From positions 234,449 through 298,448 of the forward strand of contig DDTK01000010.1 in the NCBI GenBank assembly GCA_002344065.1: a DNA stretch of 64,000 bases, read 5' to 3'. The translations under genes and the position numbers were made by a program. Positions 51,572-61,084 of the stretch are shown piece by piece. The DNA is from Flammeovirgaceae bacterium UBA2366 (GTDB lineage: Bacteria; Bacteroidota; Bacteroidia; Cytophagales; Cyclobacteriaceae). Numbering within the stretch: position 1 is the first letter of the stretch; each line of letters starts with the position of its first letter. The notes under the pieces are model-generated. The model ran no database searches. It was not told the DNA's origin and saw nothing but the letters and a program-made list of their open reading frames with translations.

Positions 51572-53923
51572 ATGCTTAAAAATTACCTGACCGTAGCCAT
51601 TCGAAATTTTTTACGCCAGCATCTTTTTTCGTTTATAAATGTAGTGGGGTTAGCCACCGGCTTGGTGTGTTCCTTGCTCATTTACTTGTGGGTTTCCGAT
51701 GAGGTAAATAAAGACCGTTTCCATGCCGATATCGATCACATTTACCATGTGGTGCTTAACCTGCGCAATCCTGAAGGTACTATAACCTGGGCGGTTACAC
51801 CCGGCCCGTTGGCCGAAGAGATTAAAAATAATATCCCCGAAATTGAATTTGTTGCCCCCCTTGCAGACGATGGCCCACGATTAATACAGGTTGATGAAAA
51901 AAGTTATTTACCAAACGGTTATTTCACGTACCCTGATTTCTTTAACATATTCAGTTTCAAAATTATTGAAGGTAATGCAATCAACCCTTTACCTGATGCC
52001 GGCTCCATTGCGTTAACCAAAAGCCTGGCGCAAAAACTTTTTGGTGATGAATCAGCTTTGGGTAAATCTGTAAAGCTGCGTTCAGAAAACGACCTTATCG
52101 TTACGGCCATTATAGAGGATGCACCGGCCAGCTCAAGCTTACAGTTTGAGTTTATTGCCCATTTTGACGTGCATAAAAAGTACCGGATACAAGATTGGGG
52201 CAACAGTGATTACCCACTCTTCCTGAAATTTCAAGAGGGCGAATTCAGCGCTGCTGAAACACAACAAAAGATACATAACCACCTGGTAAAGGTGCTTGAG
52301 TTAAATGAAGAAAGCGTTAGTCGTTTTCAATACTACCTCCAACCTTTTGCCGATAGGTACTTATACTCTTCGTTTGAAAATGGTTACCCGGTAAGTGGCC
52401 GAATAAAGTATGTGAAAATATTTTCGGTGGTTGCTGTATTTATTCTGGTTGTTGCGTGTATCAACTTTATGAATTTGGCAACGGCCCGTGCAGCTATTCG
52501 CAATAAAGAGATAGGTGTAAGAAAAGTAATTGGTGCGCAGCGCGGGGTGTTGGTTGCTCAATTTATTACGGAATCAATTCTGGTTGCTGCACTTTCCATG
52601 ATCGTGGCGATAATTGTTGTGGAGCTTACACTGCCCATGTTCAACTATTTGGTATCAAAACAAATCGTTATACGGTACGGTCAACCTGCATTTTATATTC
52701 CTGCAACCCTTATTGTGCTCGGCACAGGCGTGTTGGCTGGTAGCTATCCAGCTTTGGTTTTATCTGGCGTTAACCCTGTTAAGGCATTAAAAGGCACACT
52801 GGTTTCTGCAGCACAAGGGGCATTATTACGCAAGACACTTGTGGTTTTTCAGTTTTCAATTTCGGTAATCCTCATCGTTAGCTCCCTGGTAATTTTTAAA
52901 CAGGTAGAATTTATCCAATCAAAAAACCTAGGATACAATAAGGAAAACGTAATGGTAATACCCGGCAGGGGCATTAAAGATTTTGAAGTTTTTAAGCATC
53001 AACTTAGCGAAGTACCCGGTGTAGCCCAAGTAGCGCTGGCCAATGAAAATATTACGCACGTTAATAACCAAAACAGCTCATTTGTTTGGAAAGGGAAAGC
53101 GGAAGACAGCCGTATTTATGTGCGTACAATGGTAGTGGGTTATGATTTCATTGAAACTATGGGGCTTAACCTAATAGAAGGTCGGTCATTCAATCCTGCT
53201 TTTAACGATACCGCTAACGTGATAGTCAACCGTACACTTGCTAACCTGATGAGCGATAACCCGCTTGGTTTGGAAACCAACCAATGGGGCAAGCAAGGCA
53301 AAGTGGTAGGCATTGTGGAAGATTTTCACATCCGGTCGATGAGTGAAAGCATGGATCCGATTGTGATTATGTGCTTACCGGATTGGGCGGGCCGCTTTTA
53401 TGTTCGGGTTGAGGGTGATAAAACCCAGTCTGCAATTGAGGGTATTGAGCAACTTTGGAAAAAGTCCAGCCCTGATTTTCCTCTGGCCTATACATTTTTG
53501 GATGATGCCTTTAATAAAATCTATAAGGAAGAACAGGTGATCAGCAAGCTTTCCGTAGGTTTCACCTTTATGGCCATCTTAATTTCAATGCTGGGGTTGC
53601 TTGGCCTGGCGTCTTATTCAACCGAACGAAAGAAGAAGGAAATAAGCATCCGCAAAGTGCTTGGGGCATCGGTGCCCAACCTGATTGTATTTATGAGTAC
53701 TGAGTTTTTTATGCTCACCCTTGTGGCATTGGCAGTAGGTTGCCCGGTGGCCTATTATTTAATGAGCGAATTCCTGGCCGGTTATGCCTATCATACTACC
53801 ATTTCATACATCATATTTATTGTTACGGCTGCAGGGCTGTTAACCATAACGCTTGGTGTAATTTTGTTCCAGGTGAGCAGTGCCGCGCTAACCAACCCTG
53901 TTGATAACCTTCGCAATGAATAG
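51572..53923 (+). CDS. FtsX/MacB-type ABC transporter permease (second copy)
   Basis: A 783-residue paralogue of the permease at 29644, with the same opening MLKNYLTVAIRNFLRQH and loop FMNLATARAAIRNKEIGVRKVIGAQ. The halves are similar, including ERKKKEISIRKVLGAS and the final YHTTISYIIFIVTAAGLL segment. There is no ATPase neighbour. A Bacteroidota-style orphan permease; its ATPase partner and substrate are unknown. The upstream gap of 143 bases has no clear promoter box. Confidence 0.9.
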   Translation: MLKNYLTVAIRNFLRQHLFSFINVVGLATGLVCSLLIYLWVSDEVNKDRFHADIDHIYHVVLNLRNPEGTITWAVTPGPLAEEIKNNIPEIEFVAPLADDGPRLIQVDEKSYLPNGYFTYPDFFNIFSFKIIEGNAINPLPDAGSIALTKSLAQKLFGDESALGKSVKLRSENDLIVTAIIEDAPASSSLQFEFIAHFDVHKKYRIQDWGNSDYPLFLKFQEGEFSAAETQQKIHNHLVKVLELNEESVSRFQYYLQPFADRYLYSSFENGYPVSGRIKYVKIFSVVAVFILVVACINFMNLATARAAIRNKEIGVRKVIGAQRGVLVAQFITESILVAALSMIVAIIVVELTLPMFNYLVSKQIVIRYGQPAFYIPATLIVLGTGVLAGSYPALVLSGVNPVKALKGTLVSAAQGALLRKTLVVFQFSISVILIVSSLVIFKQVEFIQSKNLGYNKENVMVIPGRGIKDFEVFKHQLSEVPGVAQVALANENITHVNNQNSSFVWKGKAEDSRIYVRTMVVGYDFIETMGLNLIEGRSFNPAFNDTANVIVNRTLANLMSDNPLGLETNQWGKQGKVVGIVEDFHIRSMSESMDPIVIMCLPDWAGRFYVRVEGDKTQSAIEGIEQLWKKSSPDFPLAYTFLDDAFNKIYKEEQVISKLSVGFTFMAILISMLGLLGLASYSTERKKKEISIRKVLGASVPNLIVFMSTEFFMLTLVALAVGCPVAYYLMSEFLAGYAYHTTISYIIFIVTAAGLLTITLGVILFQVSSAALTNPVDNLRNE

Positions 53924-53963
53924 CAAATGTTATTTATGCAGAATGTTTGGAGGCACGAACGTT

Positions 53964-55262
53964 TTAAGATTGTACAGCATACACGTTGCTTCCAAACCGC
54001 TTGATAATTTCCTGCTCTAAAGCTTCACGGTTATCGGGGTGTGCAATGCGCATTAACTCATAAGCACGCTGACGTAAGTTTTTACCATACAGATAAGCCA
54101 CACCGTATTCCGTTACCACGTAATGCATGTGTGCGCGTGTAGTTACTACACCCGCCCCCTGTTTCAGGTAAGGAACAATCTTAGAAGCACCTTTTTTGGT
54201 TGCAGAACCCATGGCGATAATGGGCTTGCCGCCTTCTGATAATGAAGCGCCCCTTATAAAATCCATTTGCCCGCCTACACCCGAGTATTGATAAGTGCCA
54301 ATTGAATCAGCACACACTTGTCCGGTAATATCAATTTCAATAGCACTGTTAATAGCCACTACTTTCGGGTTGGTGCGGATGATCCGACCATCATTAACAT
54401 ACTCAGCTTCCAGGAAAGCAAATTGTGGATTGTCATCTACAAATGAATACAGATCACGTGAGCCAATGGCAAAGGAAGTTACGGTTTTACCCCGGTGCTT
54501 CTTTTTATATTTATTGGTAATCACACCCTTTTTCATCAGGTCAATCACACCATTCGAAAACATTTCAGTATGAACGCCAAGGTCTTTGCAGTGTGTTAAA
54601 CTTTCCAATACGGCATCGGGGATTGCGCCTATACCCATTTGTAGTGTGCTACGATCTTCCACCAACTCGGCTACATACTTTCCAATGGTGCGGTCGCAAT
54701 CGGTAATTTGTGCTGCATAATTAACCTCGGGCAGGTTGTCGTCTGTTTCTACCAGCGTATGTATCTGATGGATATCAATAAAGCCATCACCATGCGTACG
54801 GGGCATGTTGGGGTTTACCTGGGCAATAATGTGCTTGGCATGCTTGGCTGCTGCCCGGGCCACATCAACGGAAACTCCAAGAGAACACAATCCGTGTTTA
54901 TCCGGTGGGGATATGTGTAAAAGGGCTACGTCAAGCGGAAGGATATTCTTTTCAAACAATCGCGAAATCTCACTTAGGAATATTGGAATGTAATTTCCCC
55001 GACCATCGTTAATGGCGCCCCGAATGTTTTCAGACACAAACAGCGAATTGATATAGAAACTTTCTGCATACTCTGGTTTGGCGAGTTCCAGTTCACCCAG
55101 CGTACTCACGGCCACCAGTTCAACATTTTTTAATTCATGGGCGCGTTTGGCCAATGCTTTTAACAAGAACTGCGGAGTAGCAGCGCTGCCATGCACAAAA
55201 ACACGATTGCCCGATTGAATTATTTTTACAGCTTCGCGGGCCGATACAATTTTGGGATACAT
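53964..55262 (-). CDS. Acetyl-CoA hydrolase/transferase-family CoA transferase
   Basis: A 432-residue class I CoA-transferase. It has the N-terminal VHGSAATPQFLLKALAK, LHISPPDKHGLCSLGVSVD, GIGAIPDAVLESL, and the active-site Glu in GVHTEMFSNGVIDLM. The C-terminal domain contains GVGGQMDFIRGASLSEGGKPI and VVTEYGVAYLYGKNLRQRA. The family includes 4-hydroxybutyrate, succinyl and acetate CoA-transferases and acetyl-CoA hydrolase; the acyl acceptor is not decided by sequence. It is divergent from the DUF2520 gene with an 88-base gap. Confidence 0.9.
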   Translation of the reverse strand: MYPKIVSAREAVKIIQSGNRVFVHGSAATPQFLLKALAKRAHELKNVELVAVSTLGELELAKPEYAESFYINSLFVSENIRGAINDGRGNYIPIFLSEISRLFEKNILPLDVALLHISPPDKHGLCSLGVSVDVARAAAKHAKHIIAQVNPNMPRTHGDGFIDIHQIHTLVETDDNLPEVNYAAQITDCDRTIGKYVAELVEDRSTLQMGIGAIPDAVLESLTHCKDLGVHTEMFSNGVIDLMKKGVITNKYKKKHRGKTVTSFAIGSRDLYSFVDDNPQFAFLEAEYVNDGRIIRTNPKVVAINSAIEIDITGQVCADSIGTYQYSGVGGQMDFIRGASLSEGGKPIIAMGSATKKGASKIVPYLKQGAGVVTTRAHMHYVVTEYGVAYLYGKNLRQRAYELMRIAHPDNREALEQEIIKRFGSNVYAVQS

Positions 55263-55350
55263 AAATACAAGATTTTGATACTACAAATAACAGTATAAGT
55301 TACTACGTTGCTACTGATTTACATCAGTTATTTCTCTAATTTTAGTCGCG

Positions 55351-56130
55351 ATGAGCAGTTCGGTATCGTTTGCAGGATCAGGAAATTTAGCGTGGCATCT
55401 GGCGCCAGCGTTGGATAATGCCGGTTACTCCGTGCGTGAGGTATACAGCAGAAATCCTGCTCATGCTGCTGCCCTGGTTGAACGCCTTTATGAAGCGGAA
55501 GTAAAAGCAACACTGGATTTCTCAACCAGTGATTCGCGCATTTTTATTATTGCCGTATCGGATGATGCTATTGAAGAGGTTGCCCGGGAAATTATTTTAC
55601 CCGATGATGCCATTTTGGTTCATACTTCCGGCAGTCAGCCGTTAAGTAAATTGGGCTATGCCGCCACACCGGATATTGGAGTATTCTATCCGCTGCAAAC
55701 ATTTAGTAAAGCACGAAAGCTGGAGTTTAAGGATGTACCGATTTTTATTGAGAGTGAATCGGAAGCCGTAGAGAAGGCTTTGCTTAAAATGGGTCATGCC
55801 ATTTCCCGACAGGTATTCAGCATTGATTCAGAAAGGCGGAAAGCCCTACATATAGCGGCAGTCTTTGCCTCCAACTTCACTAACCACATGTTGCGCATTT
55901 CCAAACAAGTGGCCGATGAAAATGACATTGATTTTGATTGGCTGAAACCATTAATAGCTGAAGCCCTTAACAAGAGCCTGGCTATCGGGCCGGAGCTTGC
56001 GCAAACGGGTCCTGCTAAACGAGGTGACCTTGAAACACTGGACAGGCATATGGCCTTCTTACAACAGGATGAAAAACTCGCAGAGTTGTACCGGGTGATC
56101 AGTCAGCATATTGTTGACAGTGTTGAATAA
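55351..56130 (+). CDS. DUF2520 (Rossmann-like) putative oxidoreductase
   Basis: A 259-residue protein with an N-terminal Rossmann domain (VSFAGSGNLAWHLAPAL, then IIAVSDDAIEEVA and LVHTSGSQPLSKLG). The C-terminal helical DUF2520 domain has ALHIAAVFASNFTNHML, including the conserved N-x-x-N-H, and GPAKRGDLETLDRHMAFL. It resembles F420/NADP-dependent and prephenate-dehydrogenase-type oxidoreductases, but the substrate is unknown. In some bacteria it lies next to pantothenate or HAD genes; no such neighbour is present here. Confidence 0.85.
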   Translation: MSSSVSFAGSGNLAWHLAPALDNAGYSVREVYSRNPAHAAALVERLYEAEVKATLDFSTSDSRIFIIAVSDDAIEEVAREIILPDDAILVHTSGSQPLSKLGYAATPDIGVFYPLQTFSKARKLEFKDVPIFIESESEAVEKALLKMGHAISRQVFSIDSERRKALHIAAVFASNFTNHMLRISKQVADENDIDFDWLKPLIAEALNKSLAIGPELAQTGPAKRGDLETLDRHMAFLQQDEKLAELYRVISQHIVDSVE

Positions 56131-56196
56131 TATTTGGCCCAGGTAATTGTCTACACAGTCTTGATGCATGTAAATTTTTAAAAACCAACATTTTGG

Positions 56197-57510
56197 CTAT
56201 TCACTCTGCTTGGTTGAATGTCTGAATGGTTGAAGTTTTTTGTACGTAAGCGATCGCCACAGCCACTCCAGCGGACCGAAGCGAAAGTAGGATAACCATA
56301 TGGGGCTGGCAATCAACTGGAAGAGCCATATTGAAAAAACAACATAATAGAGTTCATAGCGTTGTAACTGTCCGTATAGCGAAAATCCAACACCGGTAAA
56401 GACAATAGCGCAAATTACCGACTGCATGATGTAATTGGTTAGCGCCATTTTGCCAACCGCTGCCAGTGCCTTTTTCAGGAATGTAAGAAAAGATGATTTA
56501 CAAAAAATCATAACAACACCAATGTGTCCAAAGGCCATGGCAATTCTTCCGAATGGGTAAGTCAAATTTGCTTTTAATTGAGCAGGAACGGAAAAATTAT
56601 CATTCAGTACTAGAATTGTCTCATAGTAATTCACGGAAAGGCCTATACCATAGCCCACCAAAATCATTACCAGGTAGGCTTTAAAGGAAAGACCTGCAGT
56701 AATTACATTCAATTTATATAAGGCTATGCCCAATAGCATCATGGGTAATACGTCCCACGGGTTGTAGTCATAATTAAAAACAGTTTGCACCATGCGGTTT
56801 ATTGTGGCCAGGTGCATGACAAGGCCAAAGTATCCTTGCTGCATACTCTCCACATTTTTCTGCATCGCCTTTTCATCGGGCTTCATGTTGTTGATCACAC
56901 CCTCCCAGGCTTCCTTTCCTTCTTTAATATTTTCCGGGATGGAGTCTGCATGAATTTTTTCAGCTTGTTGAAATTTTTCATAATTCCCCATGTGCTTGGA
57001 ATATTGATAACCCTGCAAACCGAAACCACATAGTGTAAGAAAGGCGGCCATCAATATTAATTTTTGTGGTGATGTTTTACGGAAGGGGAAGAGAAACAAA
57101 CCAAAAAGACCATAGGCAAAGAGAATTTCACCTGGCCATAGAATTAAGTAGGCATGGATGATACCAAATAAAATCAACCAAAGAGTTCTTCGGTAGTAAA
57201 TATCAGCCACTTCAATTCCTCCACCCCGTTCTTCCATTCGGGATGTCATCAATACCATGCCCACACCAAATAACATGGAGAACATTGCGCGCATGGTACC
57301 TTCAAAAAGCATATTGTTTATTATCCAAACGCGAAGATTCCATCCCTCCGATCCGCCCATCACAGAAGGATCAGCGTATGCACTAAACACAAGGCCAAAG
57401 CCGGCAATATTCATTAGCAAAATTCCGCAAAGGGCAACTCCGCGTAATACATCCAGGGCATTAATCCGTTCAGAAGAATTAACAGGGCCCAGGGTTGGGG
57501 TCATACTCAT
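56197..57510 (-). CDS. DUF418-family membrane protein
   Basis: A 437-residue polytopic protein with about ten hydrophobic segments. The N-terminal RINALDVLRGVALCGILLMNI and the C-terminal DUF418 region (KMALTNYIMQSVICAIVFTG, YFRFGPLEWLWRSLTY) are diagnostic. The family resembles heparan-alpha-glucosaminide-type acyltransferases in fold and has no settled function. A soluble loop of about 60 residues lies in the middle (QQAEKIHADSIPENIKEGKE). The frame opens at 57558, but ATG 57510 (MSMTPTLG) is preferred, as it starts nearer the conserved LRG motif. Confidence 0.82.
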   Translation of the reverse strand: MSMTPTLGPVNSSERINALDVLRGVALCGILLMNIAGFGLVFSAYADPSVMGGSEGWNLRVWIINNMLFEGTMRAMFSMLFGVGMVLMTSRMEERGGGIEVADIYYRRTLWLILFGIIHAYLILWPGEILFAYGLFGLFLFPFRKTSPQKLILMAAFLTLCGFGLQGYQYSKHMGNYEKFQQAEKIHADSIPENIKEGKEAWEGVINNMKPDEKAMQKNVESMQQGYFGLVMHLATINRMVQTVFNYDYNPWDVLPMMLLGIALYKLNVITAGLSFKAYLVMILVGYGIGLSVNYYETILVLNDNFSVPAQLKANLTYPFGRIAMAFGHIGVVMIFCKSSFLTFLKKALAAVGKMALTNYIMQSVICAIVFTGVGFSLYGQLQRYELYYVVFSIWLFQLIASPIWLSYFRFGPLEWLWRSLTYKKLQPFRHSTKQSE

Positions 57511-57605
57511 TGGGGTAGGTTTTCTATCGAAGTTGGTAATAATTCGACAGATATACACAATAAAAATAGCGATAGCCTGAAAGGCCAGATTAAGGAATCA
57601 AACAC

Positions 57606-58544
57606 TCAATAATTAATTTCTACAATTTTCTTGTTCTGCAGTTTATGCATGGGCTTGGGTACAATGGCCAAAATCTCTTCTTTCAGTGTTTTAATCAGTT
57701 TTGTTTTAAGGTGATCGCGATGCGTTACCAGGCTTACCTCACGTGCCGGGCTTGGTTCTTTCAGTCGTTTTACCTGGTTCAATTGGGCTTTATTGAATTC
57801 CATCACAGCCAATTCGGGTAAAATGGTTATGCCATCACTTTTATCTACCATCCTTTTTAGGGTTTCAATATTGCCGGTTTCGTATTTAAAGTGGAGGTCG
57901 GAATACTTACGTAGTTCGCACAGGTTTAAAACCTGTGACCTGAAGCAATGTCCTTCTTCCAATAACCAAAGTTGGCTGGGGTCGATTTCAGAGGGTAACA
58001 CATACTTCTTATTGTTGTGCAACACATTTTTTTTAGATACATAAACGAATAGTTCTTCATAAAACAGAACGTCCTCTTTAATAGCATGATCGTTTAAGGG
58101 AGTTACTACAATTCCGCAATCAATTCGATTATTTTTCAACTCGTGAACTACCTCTTCGGTAATGGTTTCCTTAATAATGAGTTTTACCTGCGGATATTTT
58201 TCACTGATATTTTTGAAGAGTTGAGGTAACAGGTAGGGAGCAAGCGTTGGAATAATGCCCATGCGAAGTTCACCGGTCATGGTGTTTTTTTGTTCGGCTA
58301 TCAGTTGGTTTATAAGCCCAGCCTCACGCAGCACAATACGCGCCTGTGCGATAATACCAACGCCAATTTCAGTAGGGACAACCGGTTGCTTGGTGCGATC
58401 GAAAATTTTTACCTCCAATTCTTCCTCCAGCTTTTGGATTTGCATACTGAGGGTGGGTTGCGTTACAAAACACTTTTCAGAGGCCAGAACAAAATGTCGC
58501 CATGTATCCAGGGCAACGATGTATTCCAGTTGGGTTAAGGTCAT
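57606..58544 (-). CDS. oxyR: Hydrogen-peroxide-sensing LysR regulator OxyR
   Basis: A 312-residue LysR regulator. The N-terminal winged helix (LEYIVALDTWRHFVLASEKC, QPTLSMQIQKLEEELEVKIFDR) is followed by the effector domain with the two redox Cys spaced as in OxyR: EEGHCFRSQVLNLC, Cys followed 9 positions later by Cys. The conserved GIVVTPL and DGITILPELAV loops are present. It is divergent from katG, the standard OxyR target, with a shared 162-base control region, so it should activate katG when oxidised. The start is ATG 58544. Confidence 0.93.
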   Translation of the reverse strand: MTLTQLEYIVALDTWRHFVLASEKCFVTQPTLSMQIQKLEEELEVKIFDRTKQPVVPTEIGVGIIAQARIVLREAGLINQLIAEQKNTMTGELRMGIIPTLAPYLLPQLFKNISEKYPQVKLIIKETITEEVVHELKNNRIDCGIVVTPLNDHAIKEDVLFYEELFVYVSKKNVLHNNKKYVLPSEIDPSQLWLLEEGHCFRSQVLNLCELRKYSDLHFKYETGNIETLKRMVDKSDGITILPELAVMEFNKAQLNQVKRLKEPSPAREVSLVTHRDHLKTKLIKTLKEEILAIVPKPMHKLQNKKIVEINY

Positions 58545-58550
58545 AGAGAA

Positions 58551-58592
58551 TAACTATAAATTTATAAAAATAATCAATTTGATTTATAGTTA
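58551..58592. promoter_or_regulatory. Candidate OxyR operator between oxyR and katG
   Basis: TAACTATAAAT (58551-58561) and ATTTATAGTTA (58582-58592) form a perfect 11-base inverted repeat. Arm centres are 31 bases apart, about three helical turns. The half-sites contain CTAT and ATAG, the core of OxyR sites. The repeat begins 7 bases beyond the oxyR start, in the divergent control region. Confidence 0.6.
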
Positions 58593-58706
58593 AAACACGT
58601 GTAACCTTACCGTTCTGAATTCAAAACATGACTATGGTCATTGCGGAAAAAGTCATGACCAACTATTATTAATGTTTCAAAACAATCAATTAATAACCTA
58701 GAAAAT

Positions 58707-60908
58707 ATGGAAAATAAAGCAGCAACAATGAATGGTGAAAGCAAGTGTCCTTTTCATGCGGGTAAGCAAACCGCAGGAGGAGGAACACGAAATCGTGACT
58801 GGTGGCCCAACCAGTTGAAATTAAATGTTCTACGCCAACACTCTTCATTGTCCAACCCAATGGGCGACAAATTCAATTACGCAGAAGAGTTCAAGAAACT
58901 AGACCTTGCAGCACTAAAGAAGGACCTGACTGCATTGATGACCGACTCACAGGACTGGTGGCCGGCAGACTTTGGACATTATGGGCCATTGTTCATCCGC
59001 ATGGCATGGCATAGTGCCGGTACCTACCGTACTGGCGATGGTCGCGGTGGAGCAGGTGCCGGACAGCAGCGTTTTGCGCCACTGAATAGTTGGCCTGATA
59101 ACACAAACCTTGATAAGGCGCGCAGGCTACTTTGGCCAATTAAACAAAAGTATGGTAAGAAAATTTCATGGGCCGACCTGATGATCCTGGCTGGTAATGT
59201 TGCTTTGGAATCGATGGGCTTTAAAACCTTTGGTTTTGCCGGAGGTCGTGAAGATGTTTGGGAGCCACAGGAGGATGTGTATTGGGGATCGGAAAGTAAA
59301 TGGCTGGATGACAACCGTTACACCGGTGAACGTGATCTTGAAAACCCACTCGCTGCTGTACAAATGGGTTTGATCTACGTGAACCCGGAAGGCCCGAATG
59401 GAAACCCTGATCCGCTAAAAGCAGCTATTGATATTCGCGAGACGTTTAAGCGCATGGCGATGAACGATGAAGAAACTGTTGCGTTGATTGCGGGCGGTCA
59501 TACCTTCGGAAAAACCCACGGTGCTGCCCCGGCAACACATGTTGGCCCTGATCCGGAAGCAGCCGGAATTGAAGAACAAGGCTTGGGCTGGAAAAGCAGC
59601 TATGGTTCTGGTAAAGCAGGCGATACCATTACCAGTGGCATTGAAGTTACCTGGACAACAACACCCACCAAGTGGAGTAATAACTTTTTCTGGAACCTGT
59701 TCGGTTACGAGTGGGAGTTAACCAAAAGCCCTGCCGGAGCACACCAGTGGAAACCCAAACACGGTGCAGGTGCCGGTACTGTTCCTGATGCCTTCGATAA
59801 ATCGAAACGCCATGAGCCACGCATGCTCACCACCGATCTTTCCTTAAGGTTTGATCCGATTTATGAGAAGATTTCCAGACGCTTTATGGAAAACCCGGAT
59901 GAGTTTGCCGATGCATTTGCGCGTGCATGGTTTAAGTTAACGCACCGCGACATGGGGCCTATTGCACGCTACCTCGGCCCAGAAGTGCCGAAGGAGGAAT
60001 TGATCTGGCAAGATCCTATTCCGGCTGTAAAACATAAACTGATTGATGCGAAAGACGTTGCTGCATTGAAAGCTAAAATACTAGCTTCTGGTCTAACGGT
60101 ATCACAACTGGTTTCTACAGCCTGGGCTTCTGCATCCACTTTCCGTGGATCAGATAAACGTGGAGGAGCAAACGGTGCACGCATTCGTCTTGCCCCACAG
60201 AAGAATTGGGAAGTGAACAACCCCACTCAACTGGCAAAAGTGTTACAAACGCTTGAGGGCATTCAAAAGGATTTCAACACAGGCGGCAAGCATGTTTCAC
60301 TGGCTGATTTGATTGTACTGGCCGGATGTGCCGGTGTTGAGCAGGCCGCGAAGAATGCAGGTCACAGCGTAACGGTACCGTTTACACCAGGCCGTGGTGA
60401 TGCTTCACAAGAACAAACCGATGTAGAATCATTTGAAGTGCTGGAGCCCATTGCTGATGGTTTCCGCAACTATATGAAGAAAAAATACACGGTATCCGCA
60501 GAAGAGTTGCTGGTAGATAAAGCACAACTGTTGACGCTTACCGCACCTGAACTTATCGTGTTGATAGGCGGTATGCGGGTACTCAACACCAACTTCGATA
60601 ACTCGAAACACGGTGTATTTACCAAAAAGCCAGAGGCGCTCACGAATGACTTTTTCATGAACCTGTTGGATATGAGCACAATCTGGTCAGCGGTATCAGA
60701 TGCGCGGGATGTGTTTGAAGGTCGTGATCGTAAAACGGGCACCGTGAAGTGGACGGGCACACGGGTGGACCTTGTATTTGGATCTAACTCGGAGTTACGG
60801 GCGTTAGCCGAAGTTTATGCTTGTTCTGATGCGAAGGAGAAATTTGTAAACGATTTTGTGACCGCCTGGACTAAGGTGATGAACCTTGATCGTTTCGATT
60901 TGAATTAA
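58707..60908 (+). CDS. katG: Catalase-peroxidase
   Basis: A 733-residue bifunctional heme enzyme that removes H2O2. The distal pocket is FIRMAWHSAGTYR, with the active Trp-His; Trp starts the Met-Tyr-Trp adduct. The other adduct members are Tyr in GLIYVNPEGPNG and Met in RETFKRMAMND. The proximal His is in ALIAGGHTFGKTHG. The C-terminal domain keeps the KatG duplication (STAWASASTFRGSDKRGGANGAR). No signal peptide is present, so it is cytosolic. It is preceded by the OxyR inverted repeat and closed by a hairpin at 60930-60958. The start at 58707 has no Shine-Dalgarno sequence, as usual in this phylum. Confidence 0.97.
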   Translation: MENKAATMNGESKCPFHAGKQTAGGGTRNRDWWPNQLKLNVLRQHSSLSNPMGDKFNYAEEFKKLDLAALKKDLTALMTDSQDWWPADFGHYGPLFIRMAWHSAGTYRTGDGRGGAGAGQQRFAPLNSWPDNTNLDKARRLLWPIKQKYGKKISWADLMILAGNVALESMGFKTFGFAGGREDVWEPQEDVYWGSESKWLDDNRYTGERDLENPLAAVQMGLIYVNPEGPNGNPDPLKAAIDIRETFKRMAMNDEETVALIAGGHTFGKTHGAAPATHVGPDPEAAGIEEQGLGWKSSYGSGKAGDTITSGIEVTWTTTPTKWSNNFFWNLFGYEWELTKSPAGAHQWKPKHGAGAGTVPDAFDKSKRHEPRMLTTDLSLRFDPIYEKISRRFMENPDEFADAFARAWFKLTHRDMGPIARYLGPEVPKEELIWQDPIPAVKHKLIDAKDVAALKAKILASGLTVSQLVSTAWASASTFRGSDKRGGANGARIRLAPQKNWEVNNPTQLAKVLQTLEGIQKDFNTGGKHVSLADLIVLAGCAGVEQAAKNAGHSVTVPFTPGRGDASQEQTDVESFEVLEPIADGFRNYMKKKYTVSAEELLVDKAQLLTLTAPELIVLIGGMRVLNTNFDNSKHGVFTKKPEALTNDFFMNLLDMSTIWSAVSDARDVFEGRDRKTGTVKWTGTRVDLVFGSNSELRALAEVYACSDAKEKFVNDFVTAWTKVMNLDRFDLN

Positions 60909-60929
60909 TTACACCACCAGAGTTGATAC

Positions 60930-60958
60930 GAGAGGTGGCCTGGTACAGGTCACCTCTC
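60930..60958 (+). terminator. Hairpin after katG, possible terminator
   Basis: GAGAGGTGGCCTG pairs with CAGGTCACCTCTC around a GTA loop, a 13-base stem with one G-T pair. No T-run follows, so it is not a canonical intrinsic terminator. It lies 22 bases after the katG stop and may act as a 3'-end stabiliser. Confidence 0.5.
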
Positions 60959-61084
60959 TATGAGTTGCTCCATCAGCTTTTTGATGGCAACACGGCATTT
61001 GCCTGTATCTAATGAAGATTTTTATGTTCAATTAAGAAATTGAGACAGTCCTCCCACCGAAAAGCAAGCTCGGGCTCTCGCTAT

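Noticed and set aside
58607..58706. katG promoter (TTG then TATTATTA)
   Set aside because: TTG at 58641 and TATTATTA at 58664 are 20 bases apart, but the -7 box does not match TAnnTTTG closely enough to report as a feature.
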